Part shown: positions 14,094-20,533 of the stretch, piece after piece
Numbering within the stretch: position 1 is the first letter of the stretch
How the letters are laid out: each line of letters begins with the position of its first letter
IMG/VR virus record: IMGVR_UViG_3300042691_022204
Coordinates: 1 to 20,644 of that record
Source of the DNA: a virus
DNA length: 20,644 nucleotides
Direction: 5' to 3' (one strand)
Notes under the pieces: generated by a model
What the model was told of the DNA's origin: nothing
Seen by the model: the letters and a program-made list of their open reading frames with translations, nothing else
The model's database searches: none
Position numbers and translations under genes: made by a program

Positions 14094-15153
14094 ATTAAAT
14101 TTAATGTGTCCTATTGGACATACTGGATACGGAATAACATCTTTTAATATTTATAAATCTTTAAGAAAAAATGTTGATATAACATTATTTCCGATAGGAC
14201 AATCTATAATAGATGATCAGTCTTTTGCTAATAATATTATGGAAGATGTTAATAAACAATCTTTTTTTAATAGATCAGTACAATGCTTTAAAATATGGCA
14301 TCAATTTGATTTGGCTTCTAGAGTAGGAAATGGCAAATTCGGAGCCTTAACATTTTTTGAAACAGATAAATTAAAACCTATCGAAATTACTATGATTAAT
14401 AATTTAGATTATATCTTCGTTGCTTCTCAATGGGCAAAGACTATTTTAGAAAATAATGGTATTAAAATACCTATTTATATTAGTAGATTGGGTGTTGATC
14501 CAGAAATTTTTAATGATAATGTAAATAATACAGTTAAAAAAGAAAATTCATATGTATTTCTAAATATTGGAAAATGGGAAATTAGAAAAGGTCACGATAT
14601 TTTAGTAGAGTTATTTAATCAAGCGTTCAATAAAGAAGACAATGTAGAATTATGGATGCTAAATAACAATCCTTTTCTTAATGAAAATGAAACTAAAGTA
14701 TGGGTAGATCTATATAAAAATAGTAAATTAGGAGATAAAATTAGAATTTTACCAAGAATTGATAGTCATAAAAATTTAGCTAAGCTAATAGCCTTGAGTG
14801 ATTGTGGAATATTTCCTGCCAGAGCAGAAGGATGGAATAATGAAGTACCAGAAATGTTCGCTCTAAATAAGCCAGTTATTTTGACTAACTATTCGGCCCA
14901 TACTGAATATGCCAATAAACACAATGCATATTTAATAGATATCTCTAATCTATGTCCCGCCATAGATGATAAATTTTTCGATGGATATGGAAATTGGGCC
15001 GATTTTTCCGATGATCAATACGATCAGGCGATATCTCATATGAGATATGTGTATAATAATAATATTAAAACTAACTCAAAAGGATTAGAGACCGCAAAAG
15101 AATTGACATGGGATAATACAGCAAAATCTATACTTCAAATTATTAAAGAGTAA
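14086..15153 (+). CDS. GT4-type glycosyltransferase (GT-B fold)
   Basis: A 355-residue glycosyltransferase of the GT-B class, unlike the GT-A enzymes before it. The N-terminal acceptor half begins CPIGHTGYG (8-16). The donor half starts VFLNIGKWEIRKGHDILVE (157-175), the family's 'G....RKG.D.li.A' element. PARAEGWNNEVPEMFALNKP (244-263) contains the E-x7-E pair (E248, E256) that binds the nucleotide sugar. ATG 14086 is chosen because it gives an 8-base overlap with guaC; an in-frame ATG further upstream would add 17 residues not typical of the family. Such enzymes are retaining transferases, often adding glucose, mannose or GlcNAc. It ends the block of sugar enzymes. Confidence 0.88.
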   Translation: MNKLNLMCPIGHTGYGITSFNIYKSLRKNVDITLFPIGQSIIDDQSFANNIMEDVNKQSFFNRSVQCFKIWHQFDLASRVGNGKFGALTFFETDKLKPIEITMINNLDYIFVASQWAKTILENNGIKIPIYISRLGVDPEIFNDNVNNTVKKENSYVFLNIGKWEIRKGHDILVELFNQAFNKEDNVELWMLNNNPFLNENETKVWVDLYKNSKLGDKIRILPRIDSHKNLAKLIALSDCGIFPARAEGWNNEVPEMFALNKPVILTNYSAHTEYANKHNAYLIDISNLCPAIDDKFFDGYGNWADFSDDQYDQAISHMRYVYNNNIKTNSKGLETAKELTWDNTAKSILQIIKE

Positions 15154-15157
15154 TATA

Positions 15158-15667
15158 ATGCCAATACCATCTAGAAAACAAAACGAAGATAAAAATAAAT
15201 ATGTTTCTCGTTGTATGAGCAACGAAACAATGAAGAAAGATTATCCAGACTCTAAACAAAGAGTCGCAATTTGTTTAGGTCAAACCCGAACCAAGAGCAA
15301 TTTATTAGAAGAAGTACATGATGAACTTTTTGCTAAAAACTGTTCATGGGATGACGAATGGAATGAATTTATTTGGGAAATAGAAGCTAAAGAAATATAT
15401 GATGAAGATGGTAAGGTTTTAGCAGCAGAGAAAGAAGGTCGTAAAGTTACTCTAAATAAACCTTTTAGAACTCCAGATGGTCCTAAAAAATTTAGTGTTT
15501 ATGTTAAGAACGAAAAGGGTAATGTTGTAAAAGTTAATTTTGGTGATCCTAACATGAAAATTAAAAAGAATATTCCAGAAAGACGAAAAAGTTTTAGGGC
15601 TAGGCATAAATGCGATCAGGCCACAGATAAAACAACACCTAGATACTGGAGTTGCAAAATGTGGTAA
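15158..15667 (+). CDS. Phage head-module associated protein
   Basis: A 169-residue protein with two short conserved parts. Residues 1-42 (MPIPSRK, then YVSRCM and KQRVAICLGQ) are the 'PIPs...sRCM...KQR.AiC' motif seen at the start of many phage proteins near prohead protease genes. Residues 111-169 (KFSVYVKNEKGNVVKVNFGD, then ERRKSFRARHKCD and RYWSCKMW) are a domain that I recall in T4-like marine phages, often fused to or next to scaffold and prohead-protease proteins. The Cys and His residues there (H150, C152, C166) may bind metal. The function is not established. It starts four bases after the preceding glycosyltransferase, at a change of theme from sugar enzymes to virion genes. Confidence 0.8.
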   Translation: MPIPSRKQNEDKNKYVSRCMSNETMKKDYPDSKQRVAICLGQTRTKSNLLEEVHDELFAKNCSWDDEWNEFIWEIEAKEIYDEDGKVLAAEKEGRKVTLNKPFRTPDGPKKFSVYVKNEKGNVVKVNFGDPNMKIKKNIPERRKSFRARHKCDQATDKTTPRYWSCKMW

Positions 15668-15685
15668 TATTATTATATGAAACAA

Positions 15686-15693
15686 TATAAATA
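15686..15693 (+). promoter_or_regulatory. Candidate T4-type late promoter box
   Basis: TATAAATA stands in the 87-base gap before a head-module gene, in a sensible place. Transcription would begin near 15699, after the SD-like AAGGA (15694-15698) and giving a leader of about 55 bases for the gene at 15755. It is the best-placed of six exact octamers in the window, but still unproven. Confidence 0.4.
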
Positions 15694-15705
15694 AAGGAAA
15701 TCATA

Positions 15706-15735
15706 ATGAAATCTATAGAAGAATTATTACACTAA
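15706..15735 (+). CDS. Nine-codon leader ORF or remnant
   Basis: ATG at 15706, 7 bases after a good SD (AAGGA, 15694-15698), opens a frame of only nine residues, MKSIEELLH, before TAA. Its sequence resembles the beginning of the gene that follows (MERIHDILN). It may be a leader peptide, a duplicated or decayed start, or chance. The real gene downstream has a poor SD, so ribosomes may be loaded here first. Confidence 0.3.
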   Translation: MKSIEELLH

Positions 15736-15754
15736 TTAAAGAAAGACTATTATT

Positions 15755-16591
15755 ATGGAACGCATTCACGATATTTTAAATTCAGTAAATGAAACATTAG
15801 CTAATTCATCACAAAAAACATATAAAGGACAAAAACGTAGTGAATTAAAAGATAGCGATTTCTTATTTCCATCAACCCGTTCTTTTCCTATCGTAACACC
15901 TCAAGATATTCCTGATGCTATTAGTAATTTTGGTCGCATGAAAGGACAAATGAGTTATGATTCTTTTCTAAAAAAACTTTATAATTTTGCTAAGAAAAAG
16001 GGACCATCATTTGTAGCTGCTTTTCCAGAAGCTTCAAAACAAAAACTTAATATTAATAAAAAAACAAAAGCCGAGTGCGAACCAGATGATTCTCCAGAAG
16101 AATGTCAGAAAGAAAAACTAGAAGATAAACTAGAATTAGAAATGTTGAAAAAGAAACTTCAACAAATTAAAGCAGAAGATGGAGATTTTACAAAAGTTGA
16201 AGAGATGGAAGAAGAAAGTACAGAAATGGAACTTATGGAATATAAGTATGATTTTTATACTATGAGTCTTGGTTCTATTAAATCAATCGCCATGCACGCT
16301 CAAGCAATTCTAGACGCCGTAGAGAGTGGTTCAGTAAAAGAAGGATTGACAGAAAGCTGGCTACAGGGTAAAATTGCTGTGACAGAAGATTATATGCTAA
16401 CAATTCATAATTTTCTCATGTACGGCGAAACAGAAACCGATACAGAAGGAGCAGAAGCAGCAAAAAATCTTCCAGGACTATGGGAGAATATACGAAAAAA
16501 GAAGGAAAAAATGGGAAAAGATTATCGTCCAGCTAAACCTGGAGATAAAGATAGGCCAGATTCAGAACAGTGGAAAAAATTAACTAAATAA
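15755..16591 (+). CDS. Probable head/scaffold-module protein
   Basis: A 278-residue acidic protein with three recognisable pieces. Residues 29-97 (SELKDSDFLFPSTRSFPIV, then the stretch to PEASKQKL) match the 'L.dsdFa.p..R.fPi' domain of phage prohead and scaffold proteins. Residues about 107-165 are a charged, Glu/Lys-rich coiled coil. Residues 166-223 (DFYTMSLGSIKSIAMHAQAI, then LQGKIAVTEDYMLTIHNFLM) are a helical domain I recall from many T4-like phage proteins. The end, PGLWENIRKKKEKMGKDYRP (240-259) and KPGDKDRP, is a common short tail motif of phage structural proteins. The ATG has no strong SD; a nine-codon ORF with a good SD lies just upstream. A role in head assembly is inferred from domains and neighbours. 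Confidence 0.8.
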   Translation: MERIHDILNSVNETLANSSQKTYKGQKRSELKDSDFLFPSTRSFPIVTPQDIPDAISNFGRMKGQMSYDSFLKKLYNFAKKKGPSFVAAFPEASKQKLNINKKTKAECEPDDSPEECQKEKLEDKLELEMLKKKLQQIKAEDGDFTKVEEMEEESTEMELMEYKYDFYTMSLGSIKSIAMHAQAILDAVESGSVKEGLTESWLQGKIAVTEDYMLTIHNFLMYGETETDTEGAEAAKNLPGLWENIRKKKEKMGKDYRPAKPGDKDRPDSEQWKKLTK

Positions 16592-16639
16592 ACTGTAAAT
16601 AGATAATAAAAACTTAGGACATTAAAATAAAGGATAAAT

Positions 16640-17290
16640 ATGATACCATCTATTGGTAAGCAAAAGATACTCTATAAAGATCATTCTAATATTCAATTTG
16701 AATCTCTGGATTTTTATTTGAATTTATCACAAAAAATTATTGCTAAAATAGGTCCAACCTTTTTTAGTGGGCTATCTAAAGAAATGTTACAAAATGAAGA
16801 CGCTATTTCTTTTGTTGCTAATGCTATAATGATGGGAGATTGGAGATGGGAAAAGGAAAATAAGGAAGAATCAAAAACTAATAAAAATTTATATTCCTAT
16901 AGAAATCAATGTGCTATTTGGGCAATCAAAACATATATCACCAAGCAATATAAAAATAAACATAGCAGAAAAAAGATAAATATTGATTGCTCTTTAAATT
17001 ATGGAGACGGTGACGATCTACAAATAGAAACTATTATAGAAGATAAGTCTCAACAAAATCCTTTAGATATTATTTGTGAAAAAGAAGATAAAAAAATTAA
17101 AACACAACTAATAAATGATTTATTAGGATCCGATATTTTGTCTGACAAACAAAAAGATTATATTAAATTGTATTATTTTGAGAATATGACCTTAGAAAAA
17201 ATTGGAAATAAATATAATATCACAAGAGAAGCAGTAAGACAAAGTATTAAATCAAGCATTTCTAAAATTAAACAACTGGTTAGTTCATGA
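16640..17290 (+). CDS. Late transcription sigma factor, gp55-like
   Basis: A 216-residue sigma-70-family protein. Residues about 52-105 (EDAISFVANAIMMGDWRWEK, then YRNQCAIWAIKTYITKQ) look like the region 2 of T4 gp55, which binds the RNA polymerase coiled coil and the -10 late box TATAAATA. Residues 165-214 (LSDKQKDYIKLYYFENMTLE, then KIGNKYNITREAVRQSI) form a region 4 helix-turn-helix with the usual 'TLEEIG..Y.iTRE.VRQ' pattern. T4 gp55 is shorter (185 residues) and has no conventional region 4, so this protein could also read a -35 element. A good SD (AGGA, 16631-16634) precedes it. It leads a coupled operon ending with the DeoC-like gene. Confidence 0.87.
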   Translation: MIPSIGKQKILYKDHSNIQFESLDFYLNLSQKIIAKIGPTFFSGLSKEMLQNEDAISFVANAIMMGDWRWEKENKEESKTNKNLYSYRNQCAIWAIKTYITKQYKNKHSRKKINIDCSLNYGDGDDLQIETIIEDKSQQNPLDIICEKEDKKIKTQLINDLLGSDILSDKQKDYIKLYYFENMTLEKIGNKYNITREAVRQSIKSSISKIKQLVSS

Positions 17291-17715
17291 ATAAATTGTA
17301 TGTATTTAACAATATTTTAACTGTTGACACAAAAACTGAAACCAACTGGGTTTTATCATCAGACAAATACCATATTCATTTTCCTGTATTTGAAATATCT
17401 CATCCAAGATATTTATATAATGAAACTAGAATGAATATAAAAAATTTATTTAAAAAAGATTCAATACAATTTATTGAAGAAATTATGGTTTCTTTTATTG
17501 ATATTCAAAATGAATTTTTATTAGAATATATAAAAGAATTAAAATCAGAAATTTTTAATTTAGATAAAGATCTTTTTTTATTATCTTCAATTATTTTAGC
17601 CGAAAAGATAGAATCTACACAATTTTGGAATAAATTTAATTATGAGATTAATCTTACAAAACCTGATATACAAACTACAATTATAGATTATTGCATACAA
17701 AAAAGCATAGTATGA
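17287..17715 (+). CDS. Hypothetical protein
   Basis: A 142-residue protein of unknown function. The N-terminal third is beta-like (KLYVFNNILTVDT, then ISHPRYLYNETR) and the rest is helical, with repeated Phe-Ile-Glu-Glu and Leu-rich turns and no membrane segment. It has two cysteines only near the end. It begins with the ATGA at the end of the sigma factor gene, and ends the same way in the next, so it is surely translated with them. A partner of the sigma factor or of ClpP-like protease is possible by context alone. Confidence 0.65.
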   Translation: MNKLYVFNNILTVDTKTETNWVLSSDKYHIHFPVFEISHPRYLYNETRMNIKNLFKKDSIQFIEEIMVSFIDIQNEFLLEYIKELKSEIFNLDKDLFLLSSIILAEKIESTQFWNKFNYEINLTKPDIQTTIIDYCIQKSIV

Positions 17716-18107
17716 AATACTTTAAAAAATTTTTTCAAAAACAAAAACAAGACGAACCAACAATATCATCACAATCTAATGAAACATTTATCGATGTAAT
17801 TATATCATTAAATAAAAATCTAGAAGTAGATATTTCTTTATATCTTGATTGTAATTATAAAAAAGCTAATATAGACTTAGTTGATTATATTTTAATATGT
17901 TCTAAATTTTTAAATTTTGATGAAAATAAACTAAAAACACAAATGATAAACATATTAGACAATCAAATTAAAAATGAAGATAATGAATTATTCATAAATG
18001 GCTTAGTGTCAATATTAAAAAACGACAGATTGTCAATAAATAATAAAGATAATTTTTATATTCAACCATCCCAAGTATTTATAAAACATATTCATGAACA
18101 TCAATGA
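17712..18107 (+). CDS. Hypothetical protein
   Basis: A 131-residue protein that I do not recognise. It begins with a basic helix (MKYFKKFFQKQKQDE) and continues with a helical region rich in Asn, Asp and Leu (FIDVIISLNKNLEVDISLYL). The second half has the alternation of a helical bundle (LKTQMINILDNQIKNEDNEL). The ATG at 17712 is preferred to the TTG at 17691, because it makes the usual ATGA overlap with the previous gene. It overlaps the next gene by 14 bases. Very AT-rich, like its neighbours. No function can be proposed. Confidence 0.62.
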   Translation: MKYFKKFFQKQKQDEPTISSQSNETFIDVIISLNKNLEVDISLYLDCNYKKANIDLVDYILICSKFLNFDENKLKTQMINILDNQIKNEDNELFINGLVSILKNDRLSINNKDNFYIQPSQVFIKHIHEHQ

Positions 18108-18522
18108 ACACATTATAGTTTGGGAAAAATGGAAAGACCCTTTTGGTTTTGATAATATAGAATCTATTGATGCTTCATATAACGATGATCATTATAACGA
18201 TAATGAGCAGCCAATAGAACAAAATATAAAAAAAATCAAATGTCAATTGATATCTACTCCATTAGGAATTATACCATTTAATGAAACAATTTCATCTAGT
18301 GATATTTTCAATTTTTGGACGGGTCACTCTAATTTTGCATTAACTAGAATTATTTCTTCAATTATTGAAGATACTCCTGGTGTTGAAACACTAAATATAT
18401 TTACTAAATATAGGTTCAGGATTGGTATAGGCAAAGCCTTTTCTGACTCATTAGTAATGAGAGAAATAAATAAAAATGTTTATGATTATTTAGAAGAAAT
18501 GAAAGATAATTATGTCAAATAA
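18094..18522 (+). CDS. Conserved T4-like phage protein, unknown function
   Basis: A 142-residue protein. Residues about 52-116 (KCQLISTPLGIIPFNETISS, then DIFNFWTGHSNFALTRIISS and GVETLNIFTKYRFRIGIGKA) form a compact domain that I recall as recurrent in T4-like phages, where it has no assigned function. It has the 'TP.G..P...' strand, the 'NFW.GH.NF..T' helix and the 'GVE.L...T.YRFRI..GK' strand pair. The N-terminal residues (KWKDPFGFDNIESIDASYND) are acidic. It overlaps the genes on both sides (14 and 11 bases), in the middle of the sigma factor operon. Confidence 0.7.
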   Translation: MNINEHIIVWEKWKDPFGFDNIESIDASYNDDHYNDNEQPIEQNIKKIKCQLISTPLGIIPFNETISSSDIFNFWTGHSNFALTRIISSIIEDTPGVETLNIFTKYRFRIGIGKAFSDSLVMREINKNVYDYLEEMKDNYVK

Positions 18523-19192
18523 TAAAGATTATGATAATGACTTATCAAATATTCATATTCATAATGTAGATCTAAAAAATAGAGAAATATATCTTCATTC
18601 GTATATTTCTGAAAATGATGAGGAACCTGGAGTAGACTATAGATCAGCAATAATTTTTGAAAAAAATATTAGATATCTAAATACATTATCTATAGAACCA
18701 ATATTAATTCATATGCATCTCCCTGGAGGTATGTGGTCCGATTGTTTGGGTATTTATGATGCTATCAAGTTTTCTAAATCTAAAACTATTTTATTAGCTT
18801 ATGGTAGCGTAGAATCTGCTAGTAGTGTTATTTTACAAGCAGCAGATCTAAGAATTTTAATGCCAAATACTAATGTGCTTATTCATTATGGCTCTTTCAG
18901 TATTAATGAAGAACACAGCAAGGCAGCTGCTAGTAGTGTTCAGTGGAATGAAAGAGAATGTGATAAAATGGTAGATATTTTTACAGAAAAATGTTGCATA
19001 AGTGATATAGCTAAAAATAAAAATTGGAAAAAAATGATGGCTAAAAAACATATTATCTCTCAATTAGCCAATAAATGCGACTGGATTCTTACGGCATCAG
19101 AAGCTGTCGAATATAATTTTGCTGATGGTGTATTTGGTAGTAAGAGATTTAACAACATTGAAGAACTAAAAAATATAGTCAAGAAAAAATGA
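18512..19192 (+). CDS. ClpP-like serine protease
   Basis: A 226-residue protease of the ClpP/crotonase fold (family S14). The catalytic triad is intact: S102 in YGSVESASSV, H125 in LIHYGS and D190 in KCDWILTASEAVEY, the Asp before the 'A-E-A-x-E-Y' helix. HMHLPGGMWSD (67-77) is the strand with the glycine turn, and PNTNVLIH (118-125) leads into the His. ClpP normally forms a barrel of two heptamers and takes unfolded protein from an AAA+ partner. No ClpX or ClpA-type gene is seen here. In phages ClpP-like proteins may serve as head-maturation proteases or join the host Clp system. It overlaps the DeoC-like gene by ATGA and the preceding gene by 11 bases. The fold is firm, the role open. Confidence 0.9.
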   Translation: MSNNKDYDNDLSNIHIHNVDLKNREIYLHSYISENDEEPGVDYRSAIIFEKNIRYLNTLSIEPILIHMHLPGGMWSDCLGIYDAIKFSKSKTILLAYGSVESASSVILQAADLRILMPNTNVLIHYGSFSINEEHSKAAASSVQWNERECDKMVDIFTEKCCISDIAKNKNWKKMMAKKHIISQLANKCDWILTASEAVEYNFADGVFGSKRFNNIEELKNIVKKK

Positions 19193-19842
19193 GTTATATT
19201 GAATATGCTTTTTATGAGTTAGATTATAATGATCAAGAGGCTAAACAAGCTATAGAAAATGCCATAGCATATTCTGTTGATTGTATTTGCGTGCCATTCG
19301 CATATACCAAATACTGTAAAACTCTTATAAAAGATAATAAAATTAAAATTGCTAATGCTATAGACTATCCATTAGGTTTATTAGATTCAAAAACCAGAAA
19401 AGAAGCAATAATTAATGCGATAGATAATGGAGCTGAAAAAATTTGTATTGTTTTACAAAATAATTATCTCAATTTAAAAAAATACGATAAAATACGACAA
19501 GATATTAAATTAGCTTATGATATATGCTCAGAGCGAAACATATCTATATCGTATTATCTTGAATACAGGATATTTACTCACCAGTCTCTAATTAAAGCGT
19601 GTAATATATTGATGGAAACCCCGGTTGATACAGTATATGTTTCTACTGGGTATATGTTAGATAATGTAGAAGATAATATTATTGCTAGTGTTTTATTAAG
19701 AGAAAAAACCGGTATTAAGACAATATTTAGTACAAATATTTGGACAAAAAAACATGTTGAATTATTAATTAAAAACAAAATTGACTATTTAAGATTTTCG
19801 CATATTAGTAGTCTATCCTTATATAAATCTCATATCTCTTAA
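19189..19842 (+). CDS. DeoC-like TIM-barrel protein lacking catalytic residues
   Basis: A 217-residue protein clearly built like deoxyribose-phosphate aldolase. It matches in order: CVPFAYTKYCKTL (34-46), ANAIDYPLGLLDSKTRKEAI (55-74), NGAEKICIVL (80-89) and VDTVYVSTGY (146-155). DeoC makes a Schiff base with a lysine in the 'FVKTSTG' strand; here the lysine is Tyr150. The activating lysine of the next strand appears as Ile179, and the Asp of the 'GADEVD' element is Cys86. So it probably is not an aldolase but has a new or regulatory job. It starts in the ATGA at the end of the ClpP-like gene and closes the sigma factor operon. It could bind a sugar phosphate or the sigma or ClpP proteins. Confidence 0.82.
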   Translation: MSYIEYAFYELDYNDQEAKQAIENAIAYSVDCICVPFAYTKYCKTLIKDNKIKIANAIDYPLGLLDSKTRKEAIINAIDNGAEKICIVLQNNYLNLKKYDKIRQDIKLAYDICSERNISISYYLEYRIFTHQSLIKACNILMETPVDTVYVSTGYMLDNVEDNIIASVLLREKTGIKTIFSTNIWTKKHVELLIKNKIDYLRFSHISSLSLYKSHIS

Positions 19843-19916
19843 TTGGCCATAATGATTATTTTAAACTTATTATATTAAATTGTGTATATGATTAATATCA
19901 CACAGGAGTAAAAAAT
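19843..19916 (+). other. Leader region of a virion-type gene
   Basis: This 74-base gap has no gene. It is AT-rich, with a TATGAT that could be a -10 box but no good -35 box, and no exact TATAAATA. It ends in AGGAG (19904-19908), one of the best ribosome binding sites of the window, 8 bases before ATG 19917, fitting strong translation. Confidence 0.4.
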
Positions 19917-20441
19917 ATGGCAATTCAACAAGTAAACGGTAGTGTTGTTACAAAATCTTCAACAAACAATAATGGCGGATCAGTATTAAATGGCGGCTCT
20001 ACAGCTGAATTACAAAGCGTTGATTTAGGTTATTCTAATGTTGGTGTTTTTGGTTCATCTGTTATTGATGGCACAAACACAGACAAAGCCTTATCAGCTG
20101 GTACTTTTTCATATTCTAATCAAAATCCAGTAGCAAAGAGATTAACCAACACACTTTCTGGAGTTAATAATTCATATTTACAGAGCGGAGCTTCTGTTCC
20201 TGGTAATGTTCGTAGTATACATAAACTTGAGGTTCTAAGAACACGCAAACTTACTACGGCTATTAGAGCTGGTGATTGGAATATTTATTCTGGTCAATGG
20301 GCTACAGAACCTTCTGTTGTTGTAGATACATTAGTATCAGATGATGCAGCATCTCCATCAAGAAATATGCCTGGAGAACTGGTATACAAAACCGGAGCAC
20401 CAGTACCTGTTCAAGATGATTATAAACCAAAAACTAATTAA
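19917..20441 (+). CDS. Probable virion-associated protein, Ser/Gly/Asn-rich
   Basis: A 174-residue protein rich in Ser, Gly, Asn, Val and Thr, with almost no cysteine and a low charge in its first half (SVVTKSSTNNNGGSVLNGGS). A central part (GVFGSSVIDGTNTDKALSAG; KLEVLRTRKLTTAIRAGDWN) looks beta-structured, and the end is proline-rich and hydrophilic. This composition is common in fibre, decoration or neck proteins of phage virions, but I recognise no family. A strong SD (AGGAG) and a terminator-like hairpin after the gene suggest an abundant, separately transcribed product. Virion role is inferred. Confidence 0.65.
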   Translation: MAIQQVNGSVVTKSSTNNNGGSVLNGGSTAELQSVDLGYSNVGVFGSSVIDGTNTDKALSAGTFSYSNQNPVAKRLTNTLSGVNNSYLQSGASVPGNVRSIHKLEVLRTRKLTTAIRAGDWNIYSGQWATEPSVVVDTLVSDDAASPSRNMPGELVYKTGAPVPVQDDYKPKTN

Positions 20442-20475
20442 ATTATTAAATAACAATTAATAATAATCGACACAT

Positions 20476-20513
20476 AATAAGCCAATGATACTTAAGAGTG
20501 TCGTTGGCTTATT
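20476..20513 (+). terminator. Strong hairpin terminator
   Basis: A 17-bp stem (20476-20492 with 20497-20513), with two G-T wobbles only and the four-base loop TAAG, follows the gene at 19917 by 34 bases. The pairs AATAAGCCAA and TTGGCTTATT flank an inner weaker part. A short T-rich run (TTATTTAATT) follows it. It has the shape of an intrinsic terminator, though the T run is broken by A. Confidence 0.75.
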
Positions 20514-20533
20514 TAATTATGGAGTAAAATATT

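Noticed and set aside
3376-17711. TTG starts at 3376, 4653, 8090, 14035 and 17691
   Set aside because: Each has a better start a few codons downstream, with an SD (3388, 4665) or the typical short overlap (8114, 14086, 17712). The added residues do not match family N-termini. The triplet at 14035 is not needed by the GT4 family.
252-19778. Minus-strand open frames, for example 252-467, 1942-2166, 7026-7238, 13516-13845 and 18857-19063
   Set aside because: They all lie opposite genes with clear homology or good coupling, have low-complexity composition and no ribosome sites, and look like shadows of AT-rich coding strands.
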